From Microbispora siamensis (GTDB lineage: Bacteria > Actinomycetota > Actinomycetes > Streptosporangiales > Streptosporangiaceae), in contig NZ_BOOF01000010.1 in the NCBI RefSeq assembly GCF_016863095.1, forward strand, positions 101,263-165,262: a stretch of DNA of 64,000 bases, in the 5' to 3' direction. Of this stretch, positions 8,759-16,608 are shown piece by piece. The notes under the pieces are model-generated. The model searched no databases. It had not been told where the DNA came from and saw only the letters and a list, made by a program, of their open reading frames with translations. The position numbers and the translations under genes were made by a program. Each line of letters starts with the position of its first letter. Within the stretch, counting starts at the first letter, position 1.

Positions 8759-9034
8759 ATGGTGAGAGTGCCCCTGACCCCCGAGGAGCGGCAGCGGGGG
8801 GAGCGGTTCGGCGTCCTGCTCCGGCAGGCGCGCGGCGAGCGCAGCATGGTCGAGGTCGCCGCGGCGGCCGGGCTGTCGGCAGAGACGCTGCGCAAGATCG
8901 AGACCGGCCGCGCGCCGACCCCGGCCTTCTTCACCGTCGCGGCGCTCGCCGCCGCGTTGAACCTGTCGCTCGACGAACTGGCGGCCGCCTGCGCCGAGGG
9001 TCCGCAGGCCACCGAATTCCGCCAAGCCGGCTGA
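8759..9034 (+). CDS. XRE-family helix-turn-helix regulator
   Basis: A 91-residue single-domain Cro/C1-type protein. The HTH covers about residues 15-70: FGVLLRQARGERSMVEVAAAAGLSAETLRKIETGR is the usual helix-2/helix-3 arrangement (AAAAGLSAETLRKIE). No effector or dimerisation domain follows. It is divergent from map with a palindrome between them, so it probably represses itself and map. The start at ATG 8759 is taken because the frame upstream runs through the intergenic region. Confidence 0.85.
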   Translation: MVRVPLTPEERQRGERFGVLLRQARGERSMVEVAAAAGLSAETLRKIETGRAPTPAFFTVAALAAALNLSLDELAAACAEGPQATEFRQAG

Positions 9035-9039
9035 CGTCC

Positions 9040-9054
9040 GCCGGAGCCTCCGGC
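9040..9054. terminator. Short hairpin between convergent genes
   Basis: GCCGGA and TCCGGC form a 6-bp stem with a 3-base loop between the ends of the XRE and SRPBCC genes. No T run follows; it may act as a weak bidirectional terminator. Confidence 0.3.
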
Positions 9055-9075
9055 CGGGAGCGTGCGGCGCGGCCC

Positions 9076-9945
9076 CTACGGCAGGCCGGGCGCCAGGCCC
9101 TTGCCGAGTGCGCGGCGCCGTACCGCGGCGAGCATGAACCGCCTGATCAGGCCGCTGCCCGGCCGGATGACCCGCCAATACCGGCGCATGGCCCGGTGCG
9201 CGGCCGGGCTCGTCGTGACCACCCTGGTCTCGGTCACCAGCAGCGTTCGCCCGCCGCCCAGAGGGTGCAGGGTGAAGGAGAACGTGCCCTTTGCGTAGCC
9301 CGGGCGCGTGAAGGCCGCGAAGTCGGCCGGCCCGGCGAGCCCCGGCTCGTTCACCTTGGCGGGCGGCCGCCACCACCGGCCGGCCAGGCCGACGGTGACC
9401 TCGTGTCCGGGCCTCTCCCGCAGGAGGACGAACCCGCGGGTGAACCGCAGCGACGCCAGCGCGGCCCACACGCGGTCGGCGCTCGCCTCGATGGCGACGG
9501 CGTGCCGTTCCGCGAACTCGGGGTCGGGCAGGATCGGCGGCGTCCCCGAGACCTCCCGGTCCAGGTTGTCGAGCAGGGCCTCCACCACCGCGTTGTGCCT
9601 GCGCCGGATGACCAGCGGCCACAGCAGGCGCATCGCCCCCAGCGTGCGTCCTTTCACCTCGTGCCGCACCAGCGTGCCGCCCTCAGTCGGGGTGAGGGTG
9701 AAGCCATGACCCCCGCTGAAGCCGCCCGGGGTGTCGAACCAGAGCCGGCTGCCGGGCTCGACGACCCCGACCTGGTATCTCATCGGGCCGTGCCGTACGG
9801 GTGCGCCCTCGGCGAGGCCCTCCGGCAAGGCGAACGTGCCGGGGAGCGGCCAGAGGCGGTCGCGCTCGGATCCGAGCGTGCCGAGCACGTCCCATACCTG
9901 GTCCGGAGTGGCGGAGACGACTCGTTCGTGCACGTTGTGCACCAT
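9076..9945 (-). CDS. Tandem SRPBCC-domain protein
   Basis: A 289-residue protein with two START-like SRPBCC (polyketide cyclase/dehydrase) domains: residues 1-145 begin with HERVVSATPDQVWDVLG and residues 150-285 begin with HAVAIEASADRVWAALA. Each has the family's opening strand-helix signature. Such domains bind hydrophobic ligands in the cytoplasm. ATG 9945 begins the first domain exactly; the frame upstream runs through the operator. The divergent TetR gene and the paired operators between them suggest that this gene is its main target. Ligand unknown. Confidence 0.8.
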   Translation of the reverse strand: MVHNVHERVVSATPDQVWDVLGTLGSERDRLWPLPGTFALPEGLAEGAPVRHGPMRYQVGVVEPGSRLWFDTPGGFSGGHGFTLTPTEGGTLVRHEVKGRTLGAMRLLWPLVIRRRHNAVVEALLDNLDREVSGTPPILPDPEFAERHAVAIEASADRVWAALASLRFTRGFVLLRERPGHEVTVGLAGRWWRPPAKVNEPGLAGPADFAAFTRPGYAKGTFSFTLHPLGGGRTLLVTETRVVTTSPAAHRAMRRYWRVIRPGSGLIRRFMLAAVRRRALGKGLAPGLP

Positions 9946-9955
9946 CGCTGACCTC

Positions 9956-9994
9956 CATACGGTTGCGTATGGTCCGACTATACGCAACCGTATG
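9956..9994. promoter_or_regulatory. Paired TetR operator, two 15-base arms
   Basis: CATACGGTTGCGTAT (9956-9970) and ATACGCAACCGTATG (9980-9994) are perfect reverse complements separated by nine bases. Each arm is itself a half-palindrome, ATACG-N4-CGTAT, so the block reads as two complete TetR sites in opposite orientation. It fills the spacer between the SRPBCC and TetR genes and ends 13 bases before the TetR start. Confidence 0.7.
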
Positions 9995-10007
9995 GAAGAC
10001 TGGCGGC

Positions 10008-10553
10008 ATGGGGAGGGTGAGTGCGCAGGACTGGGCGAGGGCGGCGCTCGACGCCCTCGCCGAGGACGGTTTCGCCGCCGTGGCCGTGGAGCCCGTGGCG
10101 GCCCGGCTCGGGGTGACGAAGGGCAGCTTCTACTGGCACTTCGCCAATCGGCAGAAGCTCATCGAGGCCGCGCTCGCGCTGTGGGAGGCGGACTCCGAGC
10201 AGATCATCGCGAACCTGTGGGAGATCACCGACCCGGCCCGGCGGATGCGCACGCTCCTCGGGGCCGCCTTCGGCGACCCGCGTGACGCCGCGATCGCCTT
10301 CCGCCTGATCGGCGCGGCCGACGACCCCGCCGTCGCCGAGGTCGCGCGCCGCGTCACCGCGCGCCGCCTGGACGTCATGCGGCAGACGCTCGAGGAGCTG
10401 GGGCAGCCCCCGGACCTCGCCCGGCGGCGCGTCCTCGCGGGGTACGGCGTCTACGTCGGCGTCGCCGCCCTCCGCCGGATCGGCATGCTCGACGACTCCG
10501 CCGAGTTCGTCGAGACGGCCGTCGCCGAGATGGGTCTCGACCTCCCGCCGTGA
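10008..10553 (+). CDS. TetR-family regulator
   Basis: A 181-residue TetR-family protein. The N-terminal HTH spans about 8-55, with VAARLGVTKGSFYWHFANRQKLIEAAL as recognition helix and following helix; the rest is a helical ligand domain. Divergent from the SRPBCC gene, with a double operator in the spacer, so autorepression and control of the lipid-binding protein are likely. ATG at 10008 gives the standard N-terminus; an out-of-frame ATG at 9992 lies in the operator. Confidence 0.9.
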   Translation: MGRVSAQDWARAALDALAEDGFAAVAVEPVAARLGVTKGSFYWHFANRQKLIEAALALWEADSEQIIANLWEITDPARRMRTLLGAAFGDPRDAAIAFRLIGAADDPAVAEVARRVTARRLDVMRQTLEELGQPPDLARRRVLAGYGVYVGVAALRRIGMLDDSAEFVETAVAEMGLDLPP

Positions 10554-10904
10554 TCCCGCTGCCCCGCGGTGTCGGCGGTCAGCGCGGACGCGCACACGAG
10601 GACCATGGCGGCGACCACCCCCGCGCCGGTAAGCATCCGGGCATGATCGCATAAGCGCCGCAACCGTCGCGGGGATCCGCTGATCTGAATCTTTCACCGG
10701 TCGTCACCGGCTGGGCGGTCCGCGTCCGACGGAGTTTCCCCCAGGTGGACGGCGGGCCGACGGTCGCGCGTCCCCGGCCTCGGGCCGCCGCCGTGGGGGC
10801 GGTTCCTGTACAGGCCGCGAAGCAGACCCGACGCTGGGACCATCGCCGGCGATCGGCGGCAGTCGGCCCGTGACGGTGTGGCCGGCTCACCATGGAGGTG
10901 CCGG
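10554..10904. other. Intergenic region, 351 bases
   Basis: No gene, RNA or convincing terminator was found. The right end holds GGAGGT at 10894, the ribosome site of the next gene. A reverse-strand frame here starts with a signal-like segment but runs into the antisense of the TetR gene and was not accepted. Confidence 0.5.
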
Positions 10905-11423
10905 ATGCGATTCCCCCACGGCCGGTTACGTGGCCCGGTCGTCCTCGCGGCCGTCGTGGCCGCGGCGTCCGCGGTGACCGGGCTCGTCCCGGGCATGGCC
11001 GACGCCGCGCCGCGCGGATCGGCCGGCGTGGCCCGCCTGCTGCCCAGCCCGGTTCCCACTCCCACCCCGAGTGTGAGCGCCACGCCGAGCGTCATCGTCT
11101 CGCCCGCCGAGGTCGTCGTGCCCGAGGGAGGCTCGGCGCTCATCCACGTGCGGCTCAGCCAGAGGCCGTCGTACGGCTGGGTGACCGTCGACAGCGAGCG
11201 GCTGCTCGGCGACCCGGACCTGTCGATCGGCCCCCGGCTGCTCTTCCCCGCGGACAGGTGGAGCACCTGGCAGTCCCTCATCGTCTTCGCGGAGGAGGAC
11301 GACGACGTGACGGACGGCACCGCCACGTTCCAGTCCCGGATCAGTCAGCTGCCGGGCAGCGGCGTCGCCGTGTGGACCGCCAGGGAGCTGGACAACGACG
11401 TCCCCACGCCGAGTCCCACCTGA
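10905..11423 (+). CDS. Secreted Calx-beta-like hypothetical protein
   Basis: A 172-residue exported protein. Residues 1-35 form a Sec signal peptide (RGPVVLAAVVAAASAVTGLV core, cleavage near ADAAP). After a Pro/Thr/Ser linker (PVPTPTPSVSATPS) comes one beta-rich domain of about 100 residues whose pattern, VVPEGGSALIHVRL and a closing EEDDDVTDGTATFQ, resembles Calx-beta repeats. Calx-beta domains bind calcium and usually occur in larger surface proteins, so a single secreted copy is unusual. ATG 10905 is chosen for its GGAGGT site. The end lies six bases from the convergent serine hydrolase gene. Function unknown. Confidence 0.65.
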   Translation: MRFPHGRLRGPVVLAAVVAAASAVTGLVPGMADAAPRGSAGVARLLPSPVPTPTPSVSATPSVIVSPAEVVVPEGGSALIHVRLSQRPSYGWVTVDSERLLGDPDLSIGPRLLFPADRWSTWQSLIVFAEEDDDVTDGTATFQSRISQLPGSGVAVWTARELDNDVPTPSPT

Positions 11424-11429
11424 ACCTCG

Positions 11430-12722
11430 TCAGAAGTAACGCGAGCTGAGATCCGTGGTGGGCCAGCTCGTCACCTTCCCGATCTGGGCGTTGAACAGGT
11501 CGGCGAGCACGTCGAAGTCGGGGGAACCGCTCTCCTCCCGCCGGTTGAACAGGGCGGCGTAGGTGACGCCGTTCTGCAGGCGCGCGATGTAGGTGTAGGT
11601 GCCGGGCTGTGAGCCGTCGTGCCAGGTGTTGACGTGTCCCGTCACCTGGCGCACCCACAGGCCGGCGCCATACCAGGAGCCGTACTGGTTCACGCCGATC
11701 TCGGGCTTGGCGAGCATCCTGCCGATGGAGGTCGAGTTGAGCACCGCGTTCGGCGCGTCGAGCACCTTCGCCAGGCGCACCAGGTCGACGGCGGAGGCGA
11801 TCCAGCCGCCGTTGGGGCCCTGGCAGGCCATGCCGAACCCGCCGCCGTACGGCGCGGGCAGGACCTGGCCGGTCTCGTCCAGGACGGTCTGGCCCGTGTA
11901 CTTCGACTCGTAGATGACTTCACCGGAGGCGGCCTGCGACCGGAGCGTACGGCCCAGCCGCGGACGGGTGATGCCGAGGGGCGCCAGGACCTTCTGCCTG
12001 ACGTAGGACTCGTAGCTCGTCCCGGAGACCTTCTCGATGATCCGGCCCAGCAGCAGATAGCCGTAGTTGCTGTAGACGAACTTCGTGCCGGGGACGAAGT
12101 CGAGCGGCCGGGCGCTCGCGTACCTGACGATGTGGTCCTGGGTGATCGGCAGCGGCACGCCGAGCGCCTTGGCGATGGCGCGGTCCATGTGCAGGTAGTC
12201 GCCGGAGACGTCCCGGTCCCAGCCCCCGGTGTGCTGCAGCAGCCGCCACACCGTCACCTGCGCCAGCCGGGGGTCGGCCGAGGTGGACAGGCCGAGGAGC
12301 TTCGCGACCGAGGCGGTCAGGCTGAGCTTGCCCTCCTGGGCGAGCCGCATGATCGCGATGGCGGTGATGTGCTTGCTCAGGCTCGCGATGCGGAACAGCG
12401 ACGTGGGCGACACGGCGGGAACGGCGTGGCTGCCGTCGGAGTATCGGTAGCCCCTGGCGAGCACCAGTCTGCCGCCCTTGGAGACGGCGAGCTGCCCACA
12501 GGTGATCCCTCGCTCCTTGATATAGGTCTTCATCAGCGTGTCGAACCCGGCGAGCGAGGCGGGCGCCACCCCGGTGGCCTCCACGACGGGCGCGGGCAGC
12601 ATCCTCGACCCGAACGCGAGGGCGGGCGCCGCGAAGGCACCCATCTGGAGGAAGTTCCTCCTGCTCAGACCTCCCTGATCCTCAGATGTGGACGCAAACA
12701 GCGACATTTTCTGCATGTCCAA
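11430..12722 (-). CDS. Tat-exported serine hydrolase, class C beta-lactamase family
   Basis: A 430-residue penicillin-binding/beta-lactamase-fold enzyme. A twin-arginine signal (SRRNFLQMG, residues 20-28) directs export in folded form. Catalytic motifs are S114-L-S-K117 (SxxK), Y217-S-N219 (YxN), and HDG near 370 in place of KTG, a substitution common in family S12 D-aminopeptidases and esterases. It is therefore more likely a D,D-peptidase or esterase than a true beta-lactamase. A GGAGG-like site precedes the ATG. The next gene upstream, LysR, runs the same way but 32 bases apart with no clear functional link. Confidence 0.85.
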   Translation of the reverse strand: MDMQKMSLFASTSEDQGGLSRRNFLQMGAFAAPALAFGSRMLPAPVVEATGVAPASLAGFDTLMKTYIKERGITCGQLAVSKGGRLVLARGYRYSDGSHAVPAVSPTSLFRIASLSKHITAIAIMRLAQEGKLSLTASVAKLLGLSTSADPRLAQVTVWRLLQHTGGWDRDVSGDYLHMDRAIAKALGVPLPITQDHIVRYASARPLDFVPGTKFVYSNYGYLLLGRIIEKVSGTSYESYVRQKVLAPLGITRPRLGRTLRSQAASGEVIYESKYTGQTVLDETGQVLPAPYGGGFGMACQGPNGGWIASAVDLVRLAKVLDAPNAVLNSTSIGRMLAKPEIGVNQYGSWYGAGLWVRQVTGHVNTWHDGSQPGTYTYIARLQNGVTYAALFNRREESGSPDFDVLADLFNAQIGKVTSWPTTDLSSRYF

Positions 12723-12754
12723 TTTCTAGTAGATCAACGCCGCCGCCGCACACT

Positions 12755-13633
12755 TCACGCATCTGTCCGGGGGAGGAGGGCCGCGACCAGGGCGGCGACG
12801 GCGGGCGGGTCGGGCGGCTCGCCGTACGTCGCGGCGTAGACCCGGCGGTCCGATCCCGGCAGCTCGGACACCCGCACACCCGGGTGGCGGTGGGCCGACA
12901 TCGCCAGCCGGGGGAGGAGCGCCGCGCCCAGCCCGGCCGCGACCATGGCCTGCACGGCCACGTAGTCGTCCGTGGTGAACGAGACGCGCGGCTCGAAGCC
13001 CGCCTCGGCGCACAACGCGAGCAGATGCGCGCGGCACCGCTCGCACCCCGCGATCCACGGCCCGTCCGCGTACGCCGCCAGGTCCCCGGGATCGCCGTAC
13101 GTCGCGGAGGTGACGAGGAAGCTCGGGTCGTCGAGCAGGTGGACCAGGCGGACGCCGTCGTCCTCGGGAGCGGTCTCGCCGTAGCGGAAGACCACGGCGA
13201 CGTCCACCCGGCCGGCCCGCAGCAGGCGCAGCGCCTCGGGCGGCTCGGCCTCCATCAGCCGCAGGTCCAGCCCCGGATGGTCCTGGGCGAGCCGCGCGGC
13301 GGCGGCCGGGACGAACGTGCCGAGGGCCGAGGGGAACGCGGCCAGCCGTACGCGTCCGGCCCGCAGCCCGACGTGCGCGGCGAGCTCCGCGGACGCCGCG
13401 TCGAGGCGGCCGAGGATCTCCACGCCCCGCTCGGCGAGCAGGCGGCCCGCCTCGGTGAGGCGGATGCCGCGCCCCACCCGCTGCACCAGCTTCGCGCCCG
13501 TCTCGGCCTCCAGTCGCGCGAGGTGATGGCTCACCGAGGGCTGCGAGTAGTGCAGCTCCCGCGCCGCGGCGGTCACCGTGCCGGTCCTCGCCACGGCCAC
13601 GAGGACCCGCAGTCGTACGACGTCGAGCGGCAT
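12755..13633 (-). CDS. LysR-family regulator
   Basis: A 292-residue LysR-type protein: winged HTH at 1-60 (TVTAAARELHYSQPSVSHHLARLEAE), effector-binding domain from about 90 with RVDVAVVFRYGE and VAAGLGAALLPRLA, both typical. It stands divergent from a PLP-dependent dehydratase gene with a 76-base spacer that contains a GATCC-N7-GGATC inverted repeat near 13639-13655. By the usual LysR logic it should control that gene and itself, with an amino acid or related co-inducer. Confidence 0.9.
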   Translation of the reverse strand: MPLDVVRLRVLVAVARTGTVTAAARELHYSQPSVSHHLARLEAETGAKLVQRVGRGIRLTEAGRLLAERGVEILGRLDAASAELAAHVGLRAGRVRLAAFPSALGTFVPAAAARLAQDHPGLDLRLMEAEPPEALRLLRAGRVDVAVVFRYGETAPEDDGVRLVHLLDDPSFLVTSATYGDPGDLAAYADGPWIAGCERCRAHLLALCAEAGFEPRVSFTTDDYVAVQAMVAAGLGAALLPRLAMSAHRHPGVRVSELPGSDRRVYAATYGEPPDPPAVAALVAALLPRTDA

Positions 13634-13709
13634 TCATCGATCCCGTCTATGGATCCGCATCAGAACTTCAGTTGGACCTATTGTCCCGCCGGCGGCCAGG
13701 CTGGGAGCC

Positions 13710-14660
13710 ATGACCGACATCCGCGACATCCTGGACGCCCGGCGGCTCGTCGCCCCGCACCTGCCCGAGACTCCCATGTGGTCCTATCCCGTGCTCGACG
13801 CGGCGGTCGGCGCCGAGGTCCACGTGAAGCACGAGAACGTCCAGCCGACCGGGGCGTTCAAGGTGCGCGGCGGCATCACGCTGCTGGCCCGCATGGCCGA
13901 CCGCCGTCGCGGGGTCGTCACCTATTCGACCGGCAACCACGCCCAGTCCGTCGCGTACGCCTCCCACCTGTACGGCGTGCCCTGCGCCGTCCTGATGCCG
14001 GAGAACCCGAACCCCGCCAAGGTCGCCGCGGTCGAGGCGCTCGGGGCGGCCGTCGAGGTCCGGGGCGCGACGATGGTGGAGGCCGCCGGGCACGCGCGCG
14101 ACCTCGCCGAGCGCACGGGACGCAGGCTGATCAGCCCGGCCGACGAGCCGGACATCCTGGCCGGGGTGGGCACGCTCTACGTCGAGATGTTCACCGCCAG
14201 GCCGGACCTGGAGGCGGTGTTCGTGCCGGTGGGCAGCGGCAGCGGAGCCGCCGCCGCGTGCCTCGTCGCCGCCGCGCTCACGCCGGGCTGCCGGGTGATC
14301 GCCGTCCAGTCGGCCCAGGCTCCGGCCGCGCACGACTCCTGGCGACTGCGGGAACCGGTGACCCGGCCCGTGAAGACCGTCGTGGAGGGGCTCGCCACCG
14401 GCTCCGCGTTCGCGCTCCCGCAGGCCGTGATGCGGGAGGGCCTGGCCGACTTCGTGCTGGTGGACGACGACGACATCCTGCGGGCCCAGCGGCTGCTGCT
14501 CACCGAGGCCCACACGCTGGCCGAGGGAGCGGGGGCCGCCGCGCTCGCGGGGCTGCTGGCCCGTCGGGAGGAGTTCGCCGGGCGGAAGGTGGCCGTGGTC
14601 TGCACGGGCGGCAACGCCGGCCCGGCCGAGCTCGCCCGCCTTCTGGTCGCGATGAATTAG
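13710..14660 (+). CDS. PLP-dependent threonine/serine dehydratase family enzyme
   Basis: A 316-residue fold-type II PLP enzyme. The PLP lysine is in QPTGAFKVRGG (about 47-57), the cofactor-phosphate glycine loop is VGSGSGAAA (about 172-180), and the C-terminal VVCTGGNAGP is conserved. Catabolic threonine ammonia-lyases, serine dehydratases and hydroxyectoine-pathway EutB share this form; there is no ACT domain, so it is not the regulated biosynthetic IlvA. The LysR gene divergent from it suggests induction by its substrate. GGGAG precedes the ATG. Confidence 0.8.
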   Translation: MTDIRDILDARRLVAPHLPETPMWSYPVLDAAVGAEVHVKHENVQPTGAFKVRGGITLLARMADRRRGVVTYSTGNHAQSVAYASHLYGVPCAVLMPENPNPAKVAAVEALGAAVEVRGATMVEAAGHARDLAERTGRRLISPADEPDILAGVGTLYVEMFTARPDLEAVFVPVGSGSGAAAACLVAAALTPGCRVIAVQSAQAPAAHDSWRLREPVTRPVKTVVEGLATGSAFALPQAVMREGLADFVLVDDDDILRAQRLLLTEAHTLAEGAGAAALAGLLARREEFAGRKVAVVCTGGNAGPAELARLLVAMN

Positions 14661-14665
14661 ACGAC

Positions 14666-14679
14666 CGACCGATCGGTCG
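14666..14679. promoter_or_regulatory. TetR operator palindrome
   Basis: CGACCGATCGGTCG is a perfect 14-base palindrome 15 bases before the GTG start of the TetR gene. An adjacent TATAGTT could be the -10 box, so binding would block the promoter. Confidence 0.6.
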
Positions 14680-14693
14680 TATAGTTTGCAGGG

Positions 14694-15326
14694 GTGACAG
14701 AAGACGGCCGGCGGCTACGCGGGTTGCGCAGCCGCGAGACGATCCTCCGGCAGGCGGTGGAGCTGTCCTCCGTCGAAGGGCTCGACGGGCTCTCCCTGGG
14801 GCGGCTGGCGACGGCGACCGGCGTCAGCAAATCCGGGCTGTTCGCGCACTGGCGCGACAAGGAGCAACTGCAGCTCGACGCCGTGGAGTGGGCCGTCCGG
14901 CAGTGGACCGAGCAGGTGGTGGGGCCCGCTCTGCGCGCCCCCGCGGGCGTACGTCGCCTGTTCGCGCTGCACGAGGCGCGGCTGGCCTTCTACGGCGACG
15001 GCGTGCTGCCCGGCGGGTGTTTCTTCTTCGCCGTGCAGGCCGAGTTCGACGACCGTCCCGGAGCCGTCCGCGACCGGCTCTCGCGGTCCATGCGCGAGTG
15101 GCAGGGGCTCATCCGCCGGCTGGTCGCGGAGGCCGTGACGCTGGGCGAACTGGCCGACGGCGTCGATCCGGCCCAGCTGGCCTACGAGATCGACGCGCTC
15201 GGCGAGATGGTGATCGTCCATTCCCGGTTGCACGACGGGGCGCAGGCCCTCGTCCATGCCCGCCGTGCCGTGCTCGCGCGCCTGCGTGCGCTCTGCCCCG
15301 ACCCCGCACTTCTCCCGGAGGATTGA
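14694..15326 (+). CDS. TetR-family regulator
   Basis: A 210-residue TetR protein: HTH at about 14-60 (LATATGVSKSGLFAHWRDKEQLQLDAV) and a C-terminal domain of the TetR_C group that often carries GGCFFFAVQAEFDDRPG. It begins at GTG 14694 and is followed after one base by a thioesterase gene, so the two form an operon controlled by the palindrome just upstream. The signal is probably an acyl compound, inferred from the partner gene. Confidence 0.88.
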   Translation: MTEDGRRLRGLRSRETILRQAVELSSVEGLDGLSLGRLATATGVSKSGLFAHWRDKEQLQLDAVEWAVRQWTEQVVGPALRAPAGVRRLFALHEARLAFYGDGVLPGGCFFFAVQAEFDDRPGAVRDRLSRSMREWQGLIRRLVAEAVTLGELADGVDPAQLAYEIDALGEMVIVHSRLHDGAQALVHARRAVLARLRALCPDPALLPED

Positions 15327-15327
15327 C

Positions 15328-15786
15328 ATGACCGCAGGTGGCGTCCACGAGACCGTCCAGGTGCACTTCGACGACCTCGACGCGATGGGGCTGCTGCACA
15401 ACTCGCGTTACGCCGTGCTGGTCGAGCGGGCGATCGGCGCGTTCTGGCATCGGCTCGGCTGGGCGGCCGACCCCGCCCGGTCGGCGTTCAGGGACGTGCT
15501 CATGGCCGTACGCGAGTTCAAGGTGACCTACCACGTGCCCATCGCGGAGCCGGGCGAGCAGTCGGTGCACTTCTGGCTGGAGCGGATGGGACGCACCAGC
15601 GGGGTCTACGGTTTTCGCGTGCTGTCCGCGGACCGCGCCACCGTGCACGCCGAGGGCTACCGCGTCAACGTCAACCTGGATCCGGCCACTTTCCGTCCGA
15701 CGCCGTTCAGCGAAGAGATCCGCGAGGCCGCCGCGCCTCTGTTGCTCACGGCGCTCGCGGCGCTCCCGGAGGCGGCGCCGTGCTGA
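15328..15786 (+). CDS. YbgC-like acyl-CoA thioesterase
   Basis: A 152-residue hotdog-fold protein of the 4HBT/YbgC group. The signature is VHFDDLDAMGLLHNSRYAVL (about 11-30) with the catalytic Asp, followed by the long central helix and REFKVTYHVPI. Such enzymes hydrolyse acyl-CoA thioesters in the cytoplasm. The ATG lies one base after the TetR stop, and its ribosome site (CGGAGGA) is inside the regulator gene. Substrate chain length cannot be told. Confidence 0.85.
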   Translation: MTAGGVHETVQVHFDDLDAMGLLHNSRYAVLVERAIGAFWHRLGWAADPARSAFRDVLMAVREFKVTYHVPIAEPGEQSVHFWLERMGRTSGVYGFRVLSADRATVHAEGYRVNVNLDPATFRPTPFSEEIREAAAPLLLTALAALPEAAPC

Positions 15787-15824
15787 GGAGGCGCTGAATC
15801 GCCGGGCGGCGGCGCACCAGGGGC

Positions 15825-16577
15825 TCAGGGGCCGATGTCCTGGCGGGTGGCCTCCTCGACCTCGTGCAGGCTCTGCCGGGTCAGTTCGAGTTCCGAGGTC
15901 AGCTCGTCGAGTGCCCGGGCGCCGCCGCCCGCGCCGTCGGAGGTCGCCGTTATGGCGGAGATCTCGACGGCCCGCGCGACCAGGCCCTCCAGGCTGATGG
16001 CGCCCGACTGCAGCCGGGCCAGCACCCGCTCCCGCGCGCCCGACAACCTGTCGTACACCTCGCGCTGCGCGTCCAGCGCGGCGATCGACCGGTCGAGCTC
16101 GCCCGCGACCTCCTGCCGGGCCGTCTGCCGCGCCTGCGTGAGCCGTACGTGCTCCTGCTCCAGGAACCGGGGATCGAAGCGGGCCAGCGCCGCGCCGGTG
16201 ACGGACGCGTGCCCGGCCAGCCGGCGCAGCGTGCCGACGGTGTCGTCCACCTGCGGGCGCATGGCCGCGATCCGGTCGAGCAGGAGCTGCCCGCGCATGG
16301 AGGCGGTCAGGTCGGCGAACGACGCGGCGGCCCGCTCCGCCCGCCGCAGCCACGCCTCCTCGGCGCTCCCCTTCGCGACCGGCGGAGCCTGCGGTTCCGT
16401 ACGGCTCTCGCCTCCGGTGGACTGCCACGCGGAGGCGAACGCCTTGATGAGCCAGACCGCGACCCCGGCGACGGGCACCCCCACAGGAGGGACGCCGACC
16501 GCCCAGGCCGCGCCCGCGGCGGTGGCGCCCAGAAGCAGCGCCCAGGGGTCGCGGAGTTCCTCGGTGAAGCGGGACAA
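15825..16577 (-). CDS. Membrane-anchored coiled-coil protein linked to the VWA gene
   Basis: A 250-residue protein of unknown function. Residues 15-48 hold one or two hydrophobic segments (LLLGATAAGAAWAVGV and VPVAGVAVWLIKAFA); the rest is mainly helical and charged with heptad-like stretches (TQARQTARQEVAGELDRSIAALDAQREV), so a cytoplasmic coiled coil is likely. It starts 31 bases after the stop of the solute-binding/VWA gene on the same strand, and the pair looks like an operon. It may help anchor or signal from the VWA protein; that is inference. Confidence 0.65.
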   Translation of the reverse strand: MSRFTEELRDPWALLLGATAAGAAWAVGVPPVGVPVAGVAVWLIKAFASAWQSTGGESRTEPQAPPVAKGSAEEAWLRRAERAAASFADLTASMRGQLLLDRIAAMRPQVDDTVGTLRRLAGHASVTGAALARFDPRFLEQEHVRLTQARQTARQEVAGELDRSIAALDAQREVYDRLSGARERVLARLQSGAISLEGLVARAVEISAITATSDGAGGGARALDELTSELELTRQSLHEVEEATRQDIGP

Positions 16578-16608
16578 GGGGGGCTCCCAGGTCGGACGGT
16601 GGGGTCGG

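Noticed and set aside
10451..10663. Small reverse-strand frame with a signal-like start (MLTGAGVVAAMVLVCASA)
   Set aside because: Half of it is antisense to the TetR gene, it has no ribosome site, and the remainder is low-complexity. Kept only as a remote possibility.
11430..12722. True class C beta-lactamase resistance gene
   Set aside because: SxxK and YxN are present, but HDG replaces KTG and the protein has a Tat signal without other AmpC traits; a peptidase or esterase is more likely.
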